Shown here piece by piece: positions 25,428 to 37,260 of a stretch of 64,000 nt of DNA. The DNA is from Plasmodium malariae (taxonomy: Eukaryota; Apicomplexa; Aconoidasida; Haemosporida; Plasmodiidae): positions 2,086,001-2,150,000 of the forward strand of contig NC_041784.1 in assembly GCF_900090045.1 (NCBI RefSeq), given 5' to 3'. Below the pieces are notes generated by a model that worked only from the letters and a program-made list of their open reading frames with translations, was not told where the DNA came from and ran no database searches. Each line of letters starts with the position of its first letter. Position 1 is the stretch's first letter. Both the position numbers and the translations under genes were made by a program.

Positions 25428-28400
25428 TAATTTATTTATTAATTTTCCATAATTAGATTAATATTTAATGCAATATCTTTCATGTGTTTCCTTTTGTATT
25501 ACACTATATATCATTCTAATTAAAAACGTGAACACGTTTCTACAATCCTAATATATAACGTAGTTATTTATTACTCCATTAGAATTGTTTCTCTCTGTAT
25601 GTAATTCTTAGTAATATTTGTTTTTTCCATCTTGGCAATGATGTTGTTTTCAATAAAAAAAAATTAAAAGATGTCGAAATGTGCAGGTGAACAAAGTGGT
25701 AAAATGCTGATAAGTGCTTTTGAAGGGCATGACATATATTAGTGTAACAAGGGATATTAAACAATATATACAGAACAAAATTCTAATCTATAAATTTCCA
25801 ATAACACATAACTTTGTGAATATAAAAAAAGAACTTAATAAACTTAATGAAATATATTTTAAAAGAATGCAAAAAAAAAAAAAGTTAAAATAATTTTTTT
25901 TTAATAATAATACTACTAATGTAATATATAAGTGTATGATTCTAACAGGATTTTAATACGTTGATAAGTGAAGAGCAGTATAAACTATTGTAACAAGGTT
26001 AAAAAAAAAAATATTTAATTAAAAATCAAGTATTTTACTAAAAGACTAAGTTATGAAATACATAGGATGAGAAAATAAAAAAGCATTAATTTTTATTGTA
26101 TAAGCAATATTCATATTATTGTTTAGTATGTACATACTAAGGATATATAAAATTTCTTCTAAGTAACCCATCTCATAATATATATAAATGGATAGTAAAA
26201 AAGAGACTTTTATTAATTAAATAAGTGTAACACGAATAGAAACTATTAAATGTAAACAGAATTAAGTTTAAATTAACGAAAATTTCGTAATAGATAGAGT
26301 ATATAATATATTGTAATGCAGAATTAATATATAAATTATGTTTTTTGTACTATAGTAATATATTTGTCAAAAATATCATAAAGTCTGTAATCCAAAATTT
26401 GAAATACAAATGCTATAAAATAGAATTTTATATTAAAAAGATTTATAGAGAACAAAAATATGTATTCCAATATCATTAAAAATTTTTAATTATATATTAA
26501 CAATACTATCTGATATTTTATATTAAGATAACGGGGATATAATTTATTGAATTTTTACTAAAATCAAACATATAGACAAATTTCATGTATAGTGTTAGTA
26601 GACTATATATTTACTTGTATTTCTAAAAAATAAAACGTAAAATTAAAAAATATTTAAGGTAAAATAAATTTTTATGTTATAATTTTTTACTATATTATGC
26701 TTTAATACTGCTTGAACTATTGGAATATATTTATAATGACAGATTGCAGAGGGAAATAATATGAACTATAAAATTTTAATAGTTAAGTGTATTTTTTTAA
26801 AATAATATATATGAAAGTTACTTAAATTTTTCATTTATACAAATTAAATATGAGAAAATTATATTGTGATATATGAAGTAATCGAAAAATATTATATAGG
26901 ATTGTTTTTTAGTATATTTGTAGCTAGAAATTGTGCTGCTTAATATATAATGTAATACTGATGATGTGTTTGATGTGAAATGTTTAAATGACAAACAAAT
27001 ATATTTTAATGTTAAATATTATTTTTTAAATAAATAATATATTCAGGGATCTACGAAAAAATAAAATATTCAGTAATATGTTTGAATTTTTATTAATTTT
27101 TCATTAATTTTAATAGAATGTGAAGCATAAATTTTGATACATTAAAATAACTTGATCATTTATAAAAGCAAAATAATAAAAAATACATTAAATAAAAAAA
27201 AGAATTTGGTTATATAAATTTTTGAAAGTAAATTTTACTTATTTGTTTTCATAATCTAAATTTATTTTGGGAAAAACATATAATGTTTTATGTTTGTACA
27301 TGTTCAAATACAATTTTAAGTTTGTTATGTATGTAAATAATGTATTCAATTACAACTTAAATATATAATATCCTATAATACAATAACATTACATTTATAT
27401 ATATTCCAATGTATACGGTTATTAAACAACATATTTCAAAAAAAAAAATTGCATATATCGTAAGAAATTAAAATAAAATGATTGTGTTTGTGAAGGAACA
27501 AAAAATTGTATATAGCTAATTTAAAAAGTTAAAAATGCTTTATTATATTAAATCTTAAATAGAATGAATAAACTTAACTATAATAAATTTAACTGTTTAC
27601 ATGATAAAATTATTAAAAATTTAATTATTTATTAATATATATTTTTTTATATTACTTTTTCAATATTTTTTAATCTTTTATTTACCCAATACAAGTGAAG
27701 TGTTAAAATTAGATATAAATTTACATTATAGTAGAATAACATGTAATATATATAATACATTTAAATTTTTCTGTAATTTCGTTTGCAAATACATGTCTTA
27801 AAAATATTGTAAAATAATATACGAATATTTTTATTTTTTATAGTAAATAATATTTACTGACAGTGTTAAAGAGATATATATTCGTATAGTTATCAAATGC
27901 AGTAAAAATTGAAAAAATATATAACAAATTTTAATCTATTTATTTGAACATTTATATTAATAATTAGAAAAAAATTATTACGAAAGTTCAACGTTTTTGT
28001 TTAATTTCATATAATATTGCATTTACATGAAATTATAATAATTTTATTTTTTATTGTAATGTTCTAACAAAAATTTTTTTTTTTTTAACCATATTGTATA
28101 ATTATTTTCTTTATAAGTATAACCTAATAATTTTTCATATTTTGAATAATTTGTTAAACGCATTTTTATTAATAAATATACGTTAGTGCCCATTTTACTA
28201 ATTAAAATTTAGTCCTAATGGAATCATTCGTATCCAAATATGGCAACATATATACCCAGTAGAACACTTATATATAATAATTTATACTAATTTAAAAATA
28301 TTAAATTTCATGTTTACCATAAGTAATGAAATTTATGTAATTCATATATATAGAATGATTAGACAAGTTCGTACATATTAATTCCATGTATTTGCCTTAA

Positions 28401-29098
28401 CTATAGCAAAAATTTAGTGTAATTTATATATTATTAATTCTCACCAAGGGATAAAAGGAATTAAATATAAAAAACTATTTATAAAGTTATAACATTATAA
28501 TGGAATACATCAAAAATAAATAACAAAGAAGAATAAAAAGAAACATACTATAAGTACTTATGACTATTTTTCTTAGAGATTATATGTTATTTTTCACGTA
28601 AAAGTTTAAAAAGTGTCATTTACATTAATACAGGTAAAAAATAATTATACATATAAAATTTATAACTAAAAAATAAAGGATATAATACATATTTTATTGA
28701 TAATTTTATACAATAATTCTTGTATTGCTTATTATTGTTACTTATATGTAATTTTATATATTTAGCTATTGAGATTTTTTTATATAAGAGGAAATATTAA
28801 TTTTATAAAAAAATATATACTCATCTTTGTTTTGATATCAAAATAGGAATAGGATGCATCTACTATTGTGATAAATTCTTTTAATGTAAAACGAGATAAG
28901 AAGATTATAAAAGAAATAATAATGTATTCAATTAATTTCTAGTTATAATATAAATACTTCTGTAGTTTATTAATTTCTTTTTGCTCTTAAATAATAATGA
29001 TTTTAAAATTACTATATTGATAAATAAAAAGATATAATTTCATATTTTTCTTTCTTTTTATTATTCATAACGAACTAAGGTAGCAACGAAGTGTCATT
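25428..29098. other. 5' flank of STP1 copy 2
   Basis: No intact gene. The minus-strand frame 25579-25764 has no support and overlaps the likely tail of relic B1. The shared STP1 5' element lies at 28833-28870. Confidence 0.5.
28833..28870 (+). promoter_or_regulatory. Shared 5' element of STP1 genes
   Basis: TGATATCAAAATAGGAATAG and following bases, 229 bp upstream of the STP1 copy 2 start. It is similar to the reverse complement of the blocks at 22101-22134 and 47656-47690. Confidence 0.33.
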
Positions 29099-31678
29099 AT
29101 GAAATGGGTAAAATATATTCTTCCTTAATATACCTAAATTTAGATATAAACTGTTTATTAATAAAAAAAACCGTCATATTTTAAATAATATAAAATTTGA
29201 TGAATAAATAATTCCTAATTATTCTTTTAATTTTAGAATTTAAGTGGACAAGGTTATGGGGTTTTACAATATTTTAGAAATCCACAATTTAAGGAAATTA
29301 TAGAATATATTAAAAAGGAAACTCCTAAATTAAAGTCTATAAGAAGTAAAAATGATTTTAGAGGAAAATGCTTACATTTTGCTGAATATGTAATTGAAAA
29401 AAAGTATAAAAATCCACCTAGGTTTAAACAAGAAAATTGGGAAGCAGCACTTAAAACATGGGTAAAGCATTATTTCTTCAAGGAGAAAACTAAATATGGC
29501 ATCTGTCCTGTTATTTTTGAGCAGAACGATAGAGATCTTTTAGAATTAACATATAAGGCAGAGGATTTCTTTGAAAAAAAAGAAAAAGAAATAAAAAAAA
29601 TAAAAAACTTAAAAGAAAAAAAAGAAATTTCAAATAATTGCATTAATGATAATAAATGCAAACGTTCATGTGAGGAATATAATGAATGGATTATATCTAT
29701 GAAGAAAGAATTTGAAGGAAAACGAGTCTTCATTTTAAACAATTCTAATAAGGAATTTACAAAATTAAGGGATAAAAAAACATTGAGCAAGTTGTTTAAA
29801 TCTGATACATTTGAAGAAATTCCTAATTGCTCATACAGGGAAGCAGCTGTTAATGCTGAACCTGTATCTGAGGAAAAAGAGGAAGCTCCTGTAGTAAAAC
29901 CAAGAGGAGCTCCAAAAGAACAAATTATGACTTCAGCTGGAGAAGATGGGCAATCTATGGAAGCTGCAGTTCCATCTGAAAGAAATAATCAAATGCCACA
30001 AGAAACAAGTACTTCTCATTCATATCAAGTACAACGTGAAAAAGAATCCTTACCTGAAGATCCCCCTAAAGATAATGAAACTAATAGTGGAGAAAACGCA
30101 CAATATGAACCGGAAAGTCTGTTACAAATTCCAGGAGATTATGGAACAACAGTTGAAGGAAATGTAATTTCATATCAAGAAAAACCCTTAACTGATGTCC
30201 ATGCAACTACTTTTATACCTGCTGCACTACCAATTCCTAACATACCTTCTGCAACATATGACATCCTTAAAATGCGTGGTAGCACTAATGCTTGTTTTTT
30301 TACATTTTTGAAATAACTACAATATAAATTACATATATATAAGGTTTAATTACAGGTGACAATGGAAGTAAACGTATGACGCATATACCGCCTCTTTTAA
30401 TAAGCCTTCTAATTATTATATTATTTTCTTTTTTTATTAAAGTAAAATAAATGTAAAATATTAAAAAGATTATAAAGATTTCCTTACTAAAATAATTTGT
30501 TTTATAAATATATTTTGCTAAAATTGTAGTATTTTTTAACAGGGTTGTTTAAAAAAAAAAAAAAGATAAAAAGAAGAGAAGTTAAATTTCTGAGAATATT
30601 AGTACCTTCCTATTATAACAGAAGTAAGTTTTTAAGATATAATCATTTGGAACACCCAATAAATGAAGAAGAAGAAGAAATCATTAAAAAAATAAAAATA
30701 CAAGAACATAATATGAACAAAAATGAAAATGTATCATACGGAAAAAAGGACAGATCCATAACTATTATAGAAGTACATATGGAAATACTGGAAGAATGCA
30801 GAAATAAAGAATTGGAATATAACAAAGGAGAATTTTTAGCAATATGCCAAGAAGTATTAACAAAAAAAGAAAATAGAACCTACACTAACTTAAAAGATGA
30901 TGAAGTAGTAATGGATAATATTAAAAGTACCAATGAAATTGAAAAACAAAAAAGTCTATGGAGTAAATGGGTGGAAAGACATAAAATATTTTTGGAAAAA
31001 TTGAGAAAAAAGGATTGGTTTAACAATCTGAAAAATGATTGGAAAGAAGAAAGATCATACATAAAAAATAGGGAAAAATTAAGAAAATATCTTTCAAATG
31101 AAAATGAAAAAGATCCATTTTTAGAAAGAAAAAAAGATATATGGAGACGTTGGGTATCAAGGAAGGGTACTATTGTAGAAAAATATTTGGAAGAGGACTT
31201 GTTTGAAAAATTGAGAGAGGAAATATATAATATGATAGATACATATGAAAATGAAGGAAGAAAGGATGATATATTATTTATGAATAAAGAAGAATTGGAA
31301 AACAAAGAAAATTATGAAGTATTATATAAATACTTTAAAACAAAATTATTAGAAAAACTGTGTATACTAGTATTTATGATGGTACTAGAGGAATGTAAAA
31401 ATGAGGAGTATATAGAAAATATGGAATCACATTTCGATAATTCTATAAATGAATGTATAACAGGAAAAAACTTAGATATTAAACCAGAAATTGAGGAAAA
31501 TTTAACTGATATTAACGGAGATGTTTTAGGGAATATAAAAAATAATAAAAATTATACTTATGAGGGAGAAGACTGTTTCAGAGAAGAATTGAAAGAATGG
31601 ATAAGAGAAAATGATGCATACATAAATTCCTTAGATAGTGATAATAACATAGACGAATGCTATCAAGTGGTAGAATAA
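29099..31678 (+). CDS. STP1: STP1-type surface protein, copy 2 (four exons)
   Basis: Exons 29099-29107, 29237-30278, 30356-30441 and 30530-31678; about 761 residues. The first exon as modelled is only MKW (nine bases) before a GTAAAA donor; the other copies have seven residues, so this start is the weakest part. Exon 2 begins NLSGQGYGVLQYFRNPQF, followed by FRGKCLHFAEYVIEKK, a WEAALKTWVKHYFF motif, YGICPVIFEQNDRDLLEL, a Cys cluster (NNCINDNKCKRSCEEYNEWI), and a Glu/Pro/Ser-rich stalk. Exon 3 (86 nt) holds the membrane segment (LLISLLIIILFSFFIK). Exon 4 is the basic and tryptophan-rich cytoplasmic tail (YFLTGLFKKKKKIKRREVKF, SLWSKWVERH, DIWRRWVSRKG, FREELKEWIREND). Phases 0, 1, 0 match copies 1 and 3. 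The extracellular part is far more divergent from copy 1 than the tail is. No breaks seen. Confidence 0.87.
30551..30564 (+). repeat. 14-A run inside the STP1 copy 2 coding sequence
   Basis: Fourteen A encode the Lys cluster just inside the membrane, equal in length and codon position to the runs in copies 1 and 3. Confidence 0.85.
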
Positions 31679-32847
31679 TACATGCTATATATTAATAAAG
31701 ACAAATTCAAAATATATTTGAATAATAATCAGGAGAAGTTGTACGATATCTATGAAATAAATTTCTTAAATTTTGTTATAATCTAAGGAAGAAAGAAAAA
31801 GTAGAATGCAAAGAAATGAGTTATGTAAAATAGAAAAAGAGGCATAGTACATGAAGATTCAAACGTTTTTATTTAAAAGATATTCCAAGATTATATAATT
31901 GTTTTTATTCTTATTAGAATATTTCTACAAAAGTTATAGTTACACATGATTCAATAAAAATAGCAATATTTTAATGTGTATATAAAACAAATAGTAATTT
32001 TTATATGTTATATAATAGCATATTTATTTAAAAAGTTTTAAGCAATGTTTTTTTTTTTTTGATTCCTTAATAAAAGTTTTTTTTTATTGAAATATTTGGA
32101 TATGTTAAATTTTTTACATATATTATTAAATTGTATTTATATTATTATCTATATTTTAGATAAGTATATAGTAAAATTGTCGGTGCCCGGTTCCCATGAA
32201 ATTGATATTAATGCGTATATCAGGATCTTATATAAAAATTTTTTTTTAGTATATATATATTACATTATTTGTTAATTCTTAAATTTTCATAAATTTCACT
32301 TTAGAAATAATAAAAAGAATGCATTATTTTATATTATATAAAAACAATAATATGTCAATTAAAATAAGATGGTACAATTATATAAAACTGTTAAATTGGA
32401 TAATACGTTTTAAAATAAAAACGTTTGTACGTTAATTTAATCCTAGAATATAAATTTTATATTTTTACTGTATAAATTCTTTTCATGTCGTAGGTTCATG
32501 TCACATTTTAATAAAACATGTGTCATATAAAAAATTTGTGTTATTTTATTTTTTTTTTCTTTCATTCCTATCAATACTGTTGTATGTAGTACAAATATTT
32601 ATATTTTTTAATTATAACGTAATTTTTAGAGGGTATAAACTGTATATAGCCAAAAGATCATTTTTTGGATGATAAGCAACAAATTAATAACTATATACAT
32701 TGTATAAGCTAATGCACCAATTTTCACAGCATATATTATATTTATACTAATTCTGAAATAAAATCACTATGAACTAAAGAAGTCATTTTATTTTAATTTT
32801 ATTATGGAAATTATTGATTATAAAAATTTAGAATTGTTCTGTTCGAA

Positions 32848-32878
<31 letters not shown>

Positions 32879-33406
32879 TCTTTTTTTTTTTGGAACGTTT
32901 AGGAATATTATTGAATTTACAAAAAATTATTTTTTTTTTTATTGCTTTTTATATAAATTTGTTGAAAATATTTACAAAAATATATTTAAAATTATATATG
33001 GTTTTTTATACTTTATATTTATATTCTATTTATATATCTTTATGCGTTTTTAAGTATAAAAGGACAATGCAAATACATATATATTTATATCGCTATCTTG
33101 TAGATAAACAGTTATTATTTTTTTTAATTAAAAATATTGTAAAATTAAACAATACTAATATGAAAGAAAAAATGTAATCTTTTATTATAGTAAAAAATCA
33201 GAATTATATTTTTTATTTAGGGATGTTCTAATTTATATTGCATGGCCTAATGATAACATAGCTGAGAATTTAACTTATAATTTTTGATATCTGAAATTAA
33301 ATGTATTATAAGAAAATTTCCATTATATGTACATTTATAATATTATAAATAATAAAAATATATTTTTTTCATTAATCGTATCCTAGATAAATATTTTGTT
33401 AACTAG
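31679..33406. other. Intergenic, start of the second duplicated module
   Basis: From about 32310 the sequence resembles the stretch from about 3190 (for example GTTAAATTGGATAATACGTT at 32390 and GTTAAATTGGATAGTACATT at 3292). An (AT)n tract lies at 32850-32878. The open frame at 32890-33177 is mostly Ile/Phe/Tyr simple sequence and may cover the lost first exon of relic A2. Confidence 0.5.
32850..32878. repeat. AT dinucleotide microsatellite
   Basis: Alternating A and T of about 28 bases just before a T run; a shorter tract sits at the equivalent place near 3760. Confidence 0.8.
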
Positions 33407-33988
33407 GACTGTGAAGATGGAACCTTAGATTCAACATCCGATATATTATTATCAGAAAATGAGAAAAAACAAATAATATATAATTAAATATATATTATTT
33501 AAAATTGGATAAGATGATTCTGAAAATGAAAGTGATTATATTGAATCGACTTATTGATGAAAAGATTAGTGTAATGTCAAACATAATTCAAATTTTACGG
33601 AAAATAAATTAATCAAGAAATGAGTGTTTATTATATGTTAGTCATTTGAGGTGATAAATATATTTTTGTTTTTGAAAAATAATTATATAGAGGATTTAGT
33701 TCTATATATTAACGTCGAAAATATATTAGTACTACTCAGAAAAAAAGTATACAGTATTTAGCTTGTATGAATATATTTTTATTACTTACCTTGTGGGAAT
33801 ATTTTTGTTACTTTTTTTATTTTTTATTTCTTTAGAAAATTTATTGTTTATTAAGAAATAAATTACGGAGAAGAATATTTTACTCTATCAATAAAGGTAC
33901 AACTACAATGAACATAGTTACTTTATTTTGCAGTTTAATTACCATTTATGTACTTGTAAATTTTTTAAAATATATCGTTGGTATTTGA
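33407..33988 (+). pseudogene. Relic A2: second copy of the unnamed two-exon gene
   Basis: It follows the acceptor-like TTTTGTTAACTAG and begins DCEDGTLDSTSDILLSENEK before a stop. It continues with DDSENESDYIEST in another frame, then KLIK and stops as in relic A1, and then a hydrophobic region (near 33785-33850) followed by a degraded terminal membrane segment near 33930-33970. More stops and shifts are present than in A1. The first exon was not identified. It keeps the same distance (2574 bp) to the following fam-l type start as A1 does. Confidence 0.45.
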
Positions 33989-35980
33989 GAAAATTAGTTA
34001 TATCCTATTTATATTTCATATATTGTTTTTATAAATAATATTCTTCATGAATCTAATGAAGTTTTTCTTTATACTTAATGGAATTATATCCTTAGCAAGA
34101 ACAACTGTTTCATAATTATAAATTTTTTCTTATGAGCACTGAATATTATATAAATATATATGGATACATAAAAGTAGAAAAAAATATATTAAACAGTTTT
34201 AACATTTTGCATGTTTATACATTAGCTCTATTATAATAATTAATCACTTTTTGGAGTAATTTAATACTCCTATGAATTGTATATAAATATATATTTTTCT
34301 ATGCATATAAAAGTAAAATTGATATTTCTCAATATTCATAATATACATATTTGCTTTATAAGAAAAAATTATACGTACAATATGTATCATGTGTATTTAC
34401 ATTGTGATAAGTATGTGATCGTTTAAATTAATTTATAAAATTAGAGTTAATATTACCTCTCTAACCTAGTGAATTAATTTATATTTTTAAAAATTATATA
34501 ATTTTTTTTTTTTTTTATTGTTCTAAGTGATCACTTGAATAAACTTTTAAAAACGTATTTTATACATTAGTTTTATTTTCATTATATTACGTTGTTCTTC
34601 ACATATTAAAATCAAAACCATATCTGTTCTCATGTTTATATGTATTTTTTATCTAAAAGTAAATATAACATGTCATATTTATAAAAAAACTATTACGTGA
34701 AATATATGTTTCATAACTTGATGCAATGTTTTTTTCAGTAGATATATTTTTTTGTGCAAGTATGAAATTATGAATACATAAGTATATAATTCTTTTTTAA
34801 AGTATAAATTATTAATAAAAAATTATCGATTTAAGAATTATTGAAACATTATTTTTATATTAGAGTTTTAAAAATTTATACGATTACCTTTTATGTTATG
34901 TAATTTTTTGAGCTAAGAACTTTTTTAAAAAATTAATTATATGTGAAACATATATTGATAAAAAAAAATTATATTGACTTTGCTATCGAATTAATTAAAT
35001 AACTAAATTATATTACCTATAATGTTTTTATGTAATATACCTAATACAAAATTTCTCTATAAATATTTAATAATTTTTTATTATATTTCTTATAAATATA
35101 TATATATAACATTAAAAAAGAAAAAGGTAATATAAAAAAGGTCGATGAATTTATAAATATTTCTTATGGACGTAATAGTATAAATAATATCTAATTAAAT
35201 ACTATAACCTTCAATATTTATATTAAGAAAGTAAATGATCAGTTTTTATATATATTCCAAATATGTACTTTTTCAGGAGTTCATATACTATAAGTTTGAT
35301 GTTATAAATACATTATAAATCATAATATTAAGCATATGATTATAGAGGAATTAAGAAATATAATACAAAGAGAATAAAAGAAAAGGTTGTAATAAATGTT
35401 GTTTTCCTCATTTATTATTGTATTGTTAAATTTATTAATAATATATTGGGAATAACCAGTTTTTCCATAATATATAAAATAAAAAGATATAATAGTTAAC
35501 AAGGATACATCAATTAAATGAGTTATACTTTACTTAATATACAGAATAATGTATTATGTATGTTCTCTACATTCTATATTTTCTATATATTGCGTACTTG
35601 GACATATTGTGAAAACATATATATAATTATTTATTTTATTGTGTAAATTAAAAAAATAATTATTTAATTAATTTACTGTATTAAATAAATAACTTATATA
35701 TTTTGAATATTTATTGATGAATTATATTTATAGTATATTTTGTAATGTTTCATTCTTATAAATAATATTAACATAACAATTTTAGATTATAATTTTGAAG
35801 TTATATTTCCCTTTTTCATTGTAAAACAAATTGTAATTATGCATTATTTTTTATAATTTTATCAAAAAAAAAAAAAAAAAATTAAATAAATAACAATAGG
35901 GTCCTATATCATTAAAATTATATTATATTATTGTTAATTATATCATTTCTTCGTTTATTAGCGTATTAAATACTTATATT
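33989..35980. other. Intergenic, 5' flank of the second fam-l type gene
   Basis: Patchy similarity to 4881-6883. The minus-strand frame 35320-35502 has no support. The shared 5' element lies at 35561-35590. Confidence 0.5.
35561..35590 (+). promoter_or_regulatory. Shared 5' element of fam-type genes
   Basis: TGTTCTCTACATTCTATATT and following bases, about 410 bp upstream of the start at 35981. The clearest version of the motif in the window. Confidence 0.35.
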
Positions 35981-37033
35981 ATGGAACAAAAATTTAAGTC
36001 ATTTTTATATATTAAAATTCCTACCTTTATACTTTTAACTTGGATGTGTTATTTTTACATTTATATGGTTATAATAATGTCTTTTAAGTGTATATATATT
36101 ATTTATTTTTTTTGAGTTTTATTATTGTTAGTGTTTTCTTTTACTGAGAATTTATTCATTTGATTAAAAAATAATTTTTTTCTATTTTTTCAGAGTAGGC
36201 AAAGTAAATCATTGGTTGAATGCTACAACCAACATAGACGGTTATACGCAAAAAATTACCGTTTACTGGCAATATATAAGCAAGATAAGGATTCAAGTAT
36301 TGTGTATTTAAAAAAAGAGATACCAAATCGAGTAAACAATATAAATGATATATTTAATAATGAAAAATATTCCTCGGGAAAAACTAAACAATTAAATGGG
36401 AGTTCACAAGGAAATAAAAGAAGACATCAAAAAGATGTGAAAAATAAATCTTGTATATTTGAAAAGAAAAAATATTCCCATTTAGAAAAAAAAATCTTCA
36501 AAGAACTTGATTACGTAGATTTTCTCAAAAACAACAAAACAATTAGTGATAAGATTTACAAAAAAATAATGATTAAAAAATGCGTATTACGAGTAGCTTT
36601 ACCATTATTACTGTTTTTAGTGTTAGCGATATCATTCATATTAGATAATTTTTGTAAATGTGGGTTTACATATGGTTTGCTTAAAGTAATAATTCTTATT
36701 TCACCTGCTTTAGATGCTACTAAACTTCGAGAATATTCATATCTTAAAGATGTTGTAAGTCTTGATAAGATATTTAAAGGGGAGACTTCTCCCGCTCTAG
36801 CAATTTTGCATATGTGGTTGACGAAATCACCTTTAAAAGGGTTTACACAAGCTTTGGTGGAACCCGGAAGTGGTAATGCAAAGGAGGTGAGAAACTACTG
36901 TATGTCAGGTTTTTTGGGATTTCTTATATATTTTGTACCCATATTCATATTAAGTATAATTCTTATATCAGGACTCGTTTACTATCATAAAAAAGTTAAA
37001 AAATATGAAAAAATTAGATTCAAGAAAAGGTAA
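35981..37033 (+). CDS. fam-l type exported protein, copy 2 (two exons)
   Basis: Exons 35981-36067 and 36194-37033, about 308 residues. Exon 1 is a signal-like MEQKFKSFLYIKIPTFILL then TWMCYFYIYM. The donor reads GTTATA rather than the GTATAA-type donor of its relatives, as if a T had been added; the acceptor TTTTTTCAG ends at 36193, phase 0. Exon 2 has the YAKNYRLLAIYKQDKDSS export-like region, CIFEKKKYSHLEKKIF, KELDYVDFLKNNKTISDKIY, a membrane segment at about 162-180, a loop with several Gly and Pro, a second membrane segment at about 270-293, and YYHKKVKKYEKIRFKKR. It is clearly the paralogue of the gene at 6884, most similar at both ends and divergent in the loop between the membrane segments. 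Intact as modelled, if the unusual donor is used. Confidence 0.85.
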
Positions 37034-37209
37034 AATAAATAATAAGTAATATTTTCTTTAATGTAATGAAACCATCAATATGAACCAATACACGAAATAT
37101 TTTAAATGGTATTAATAATATATATACCTATAACTGACTAAATTTTATAAATGTATGTTGTTATAACTGGTTTAATTCATACGCAGCAGTAAAAAAGTAT
37201 ATTTGTATT

Positions 37210-37260
37210 TCTTGTTTGTAATTTTGAATGTTTTAATATCTTTCAATTTATAGTTTAAGG
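37210..37260 (+). promoter_or_regulatory. Shared 3' flank element of fam-type genes
   Basis: TTTTGAATGTTTTAATATCT block about 190 bp after the stop, closely like 61619-61670. Confidence 0.33.

Noticed and set aside
29470..29790. Minus-strand frame inside STP1 copy 2
   Set aside because: Shadow of STP1 exon 2; the same applies to frames at 30643-30825, 30880-31305, 45420-45795 and 46765-47121.
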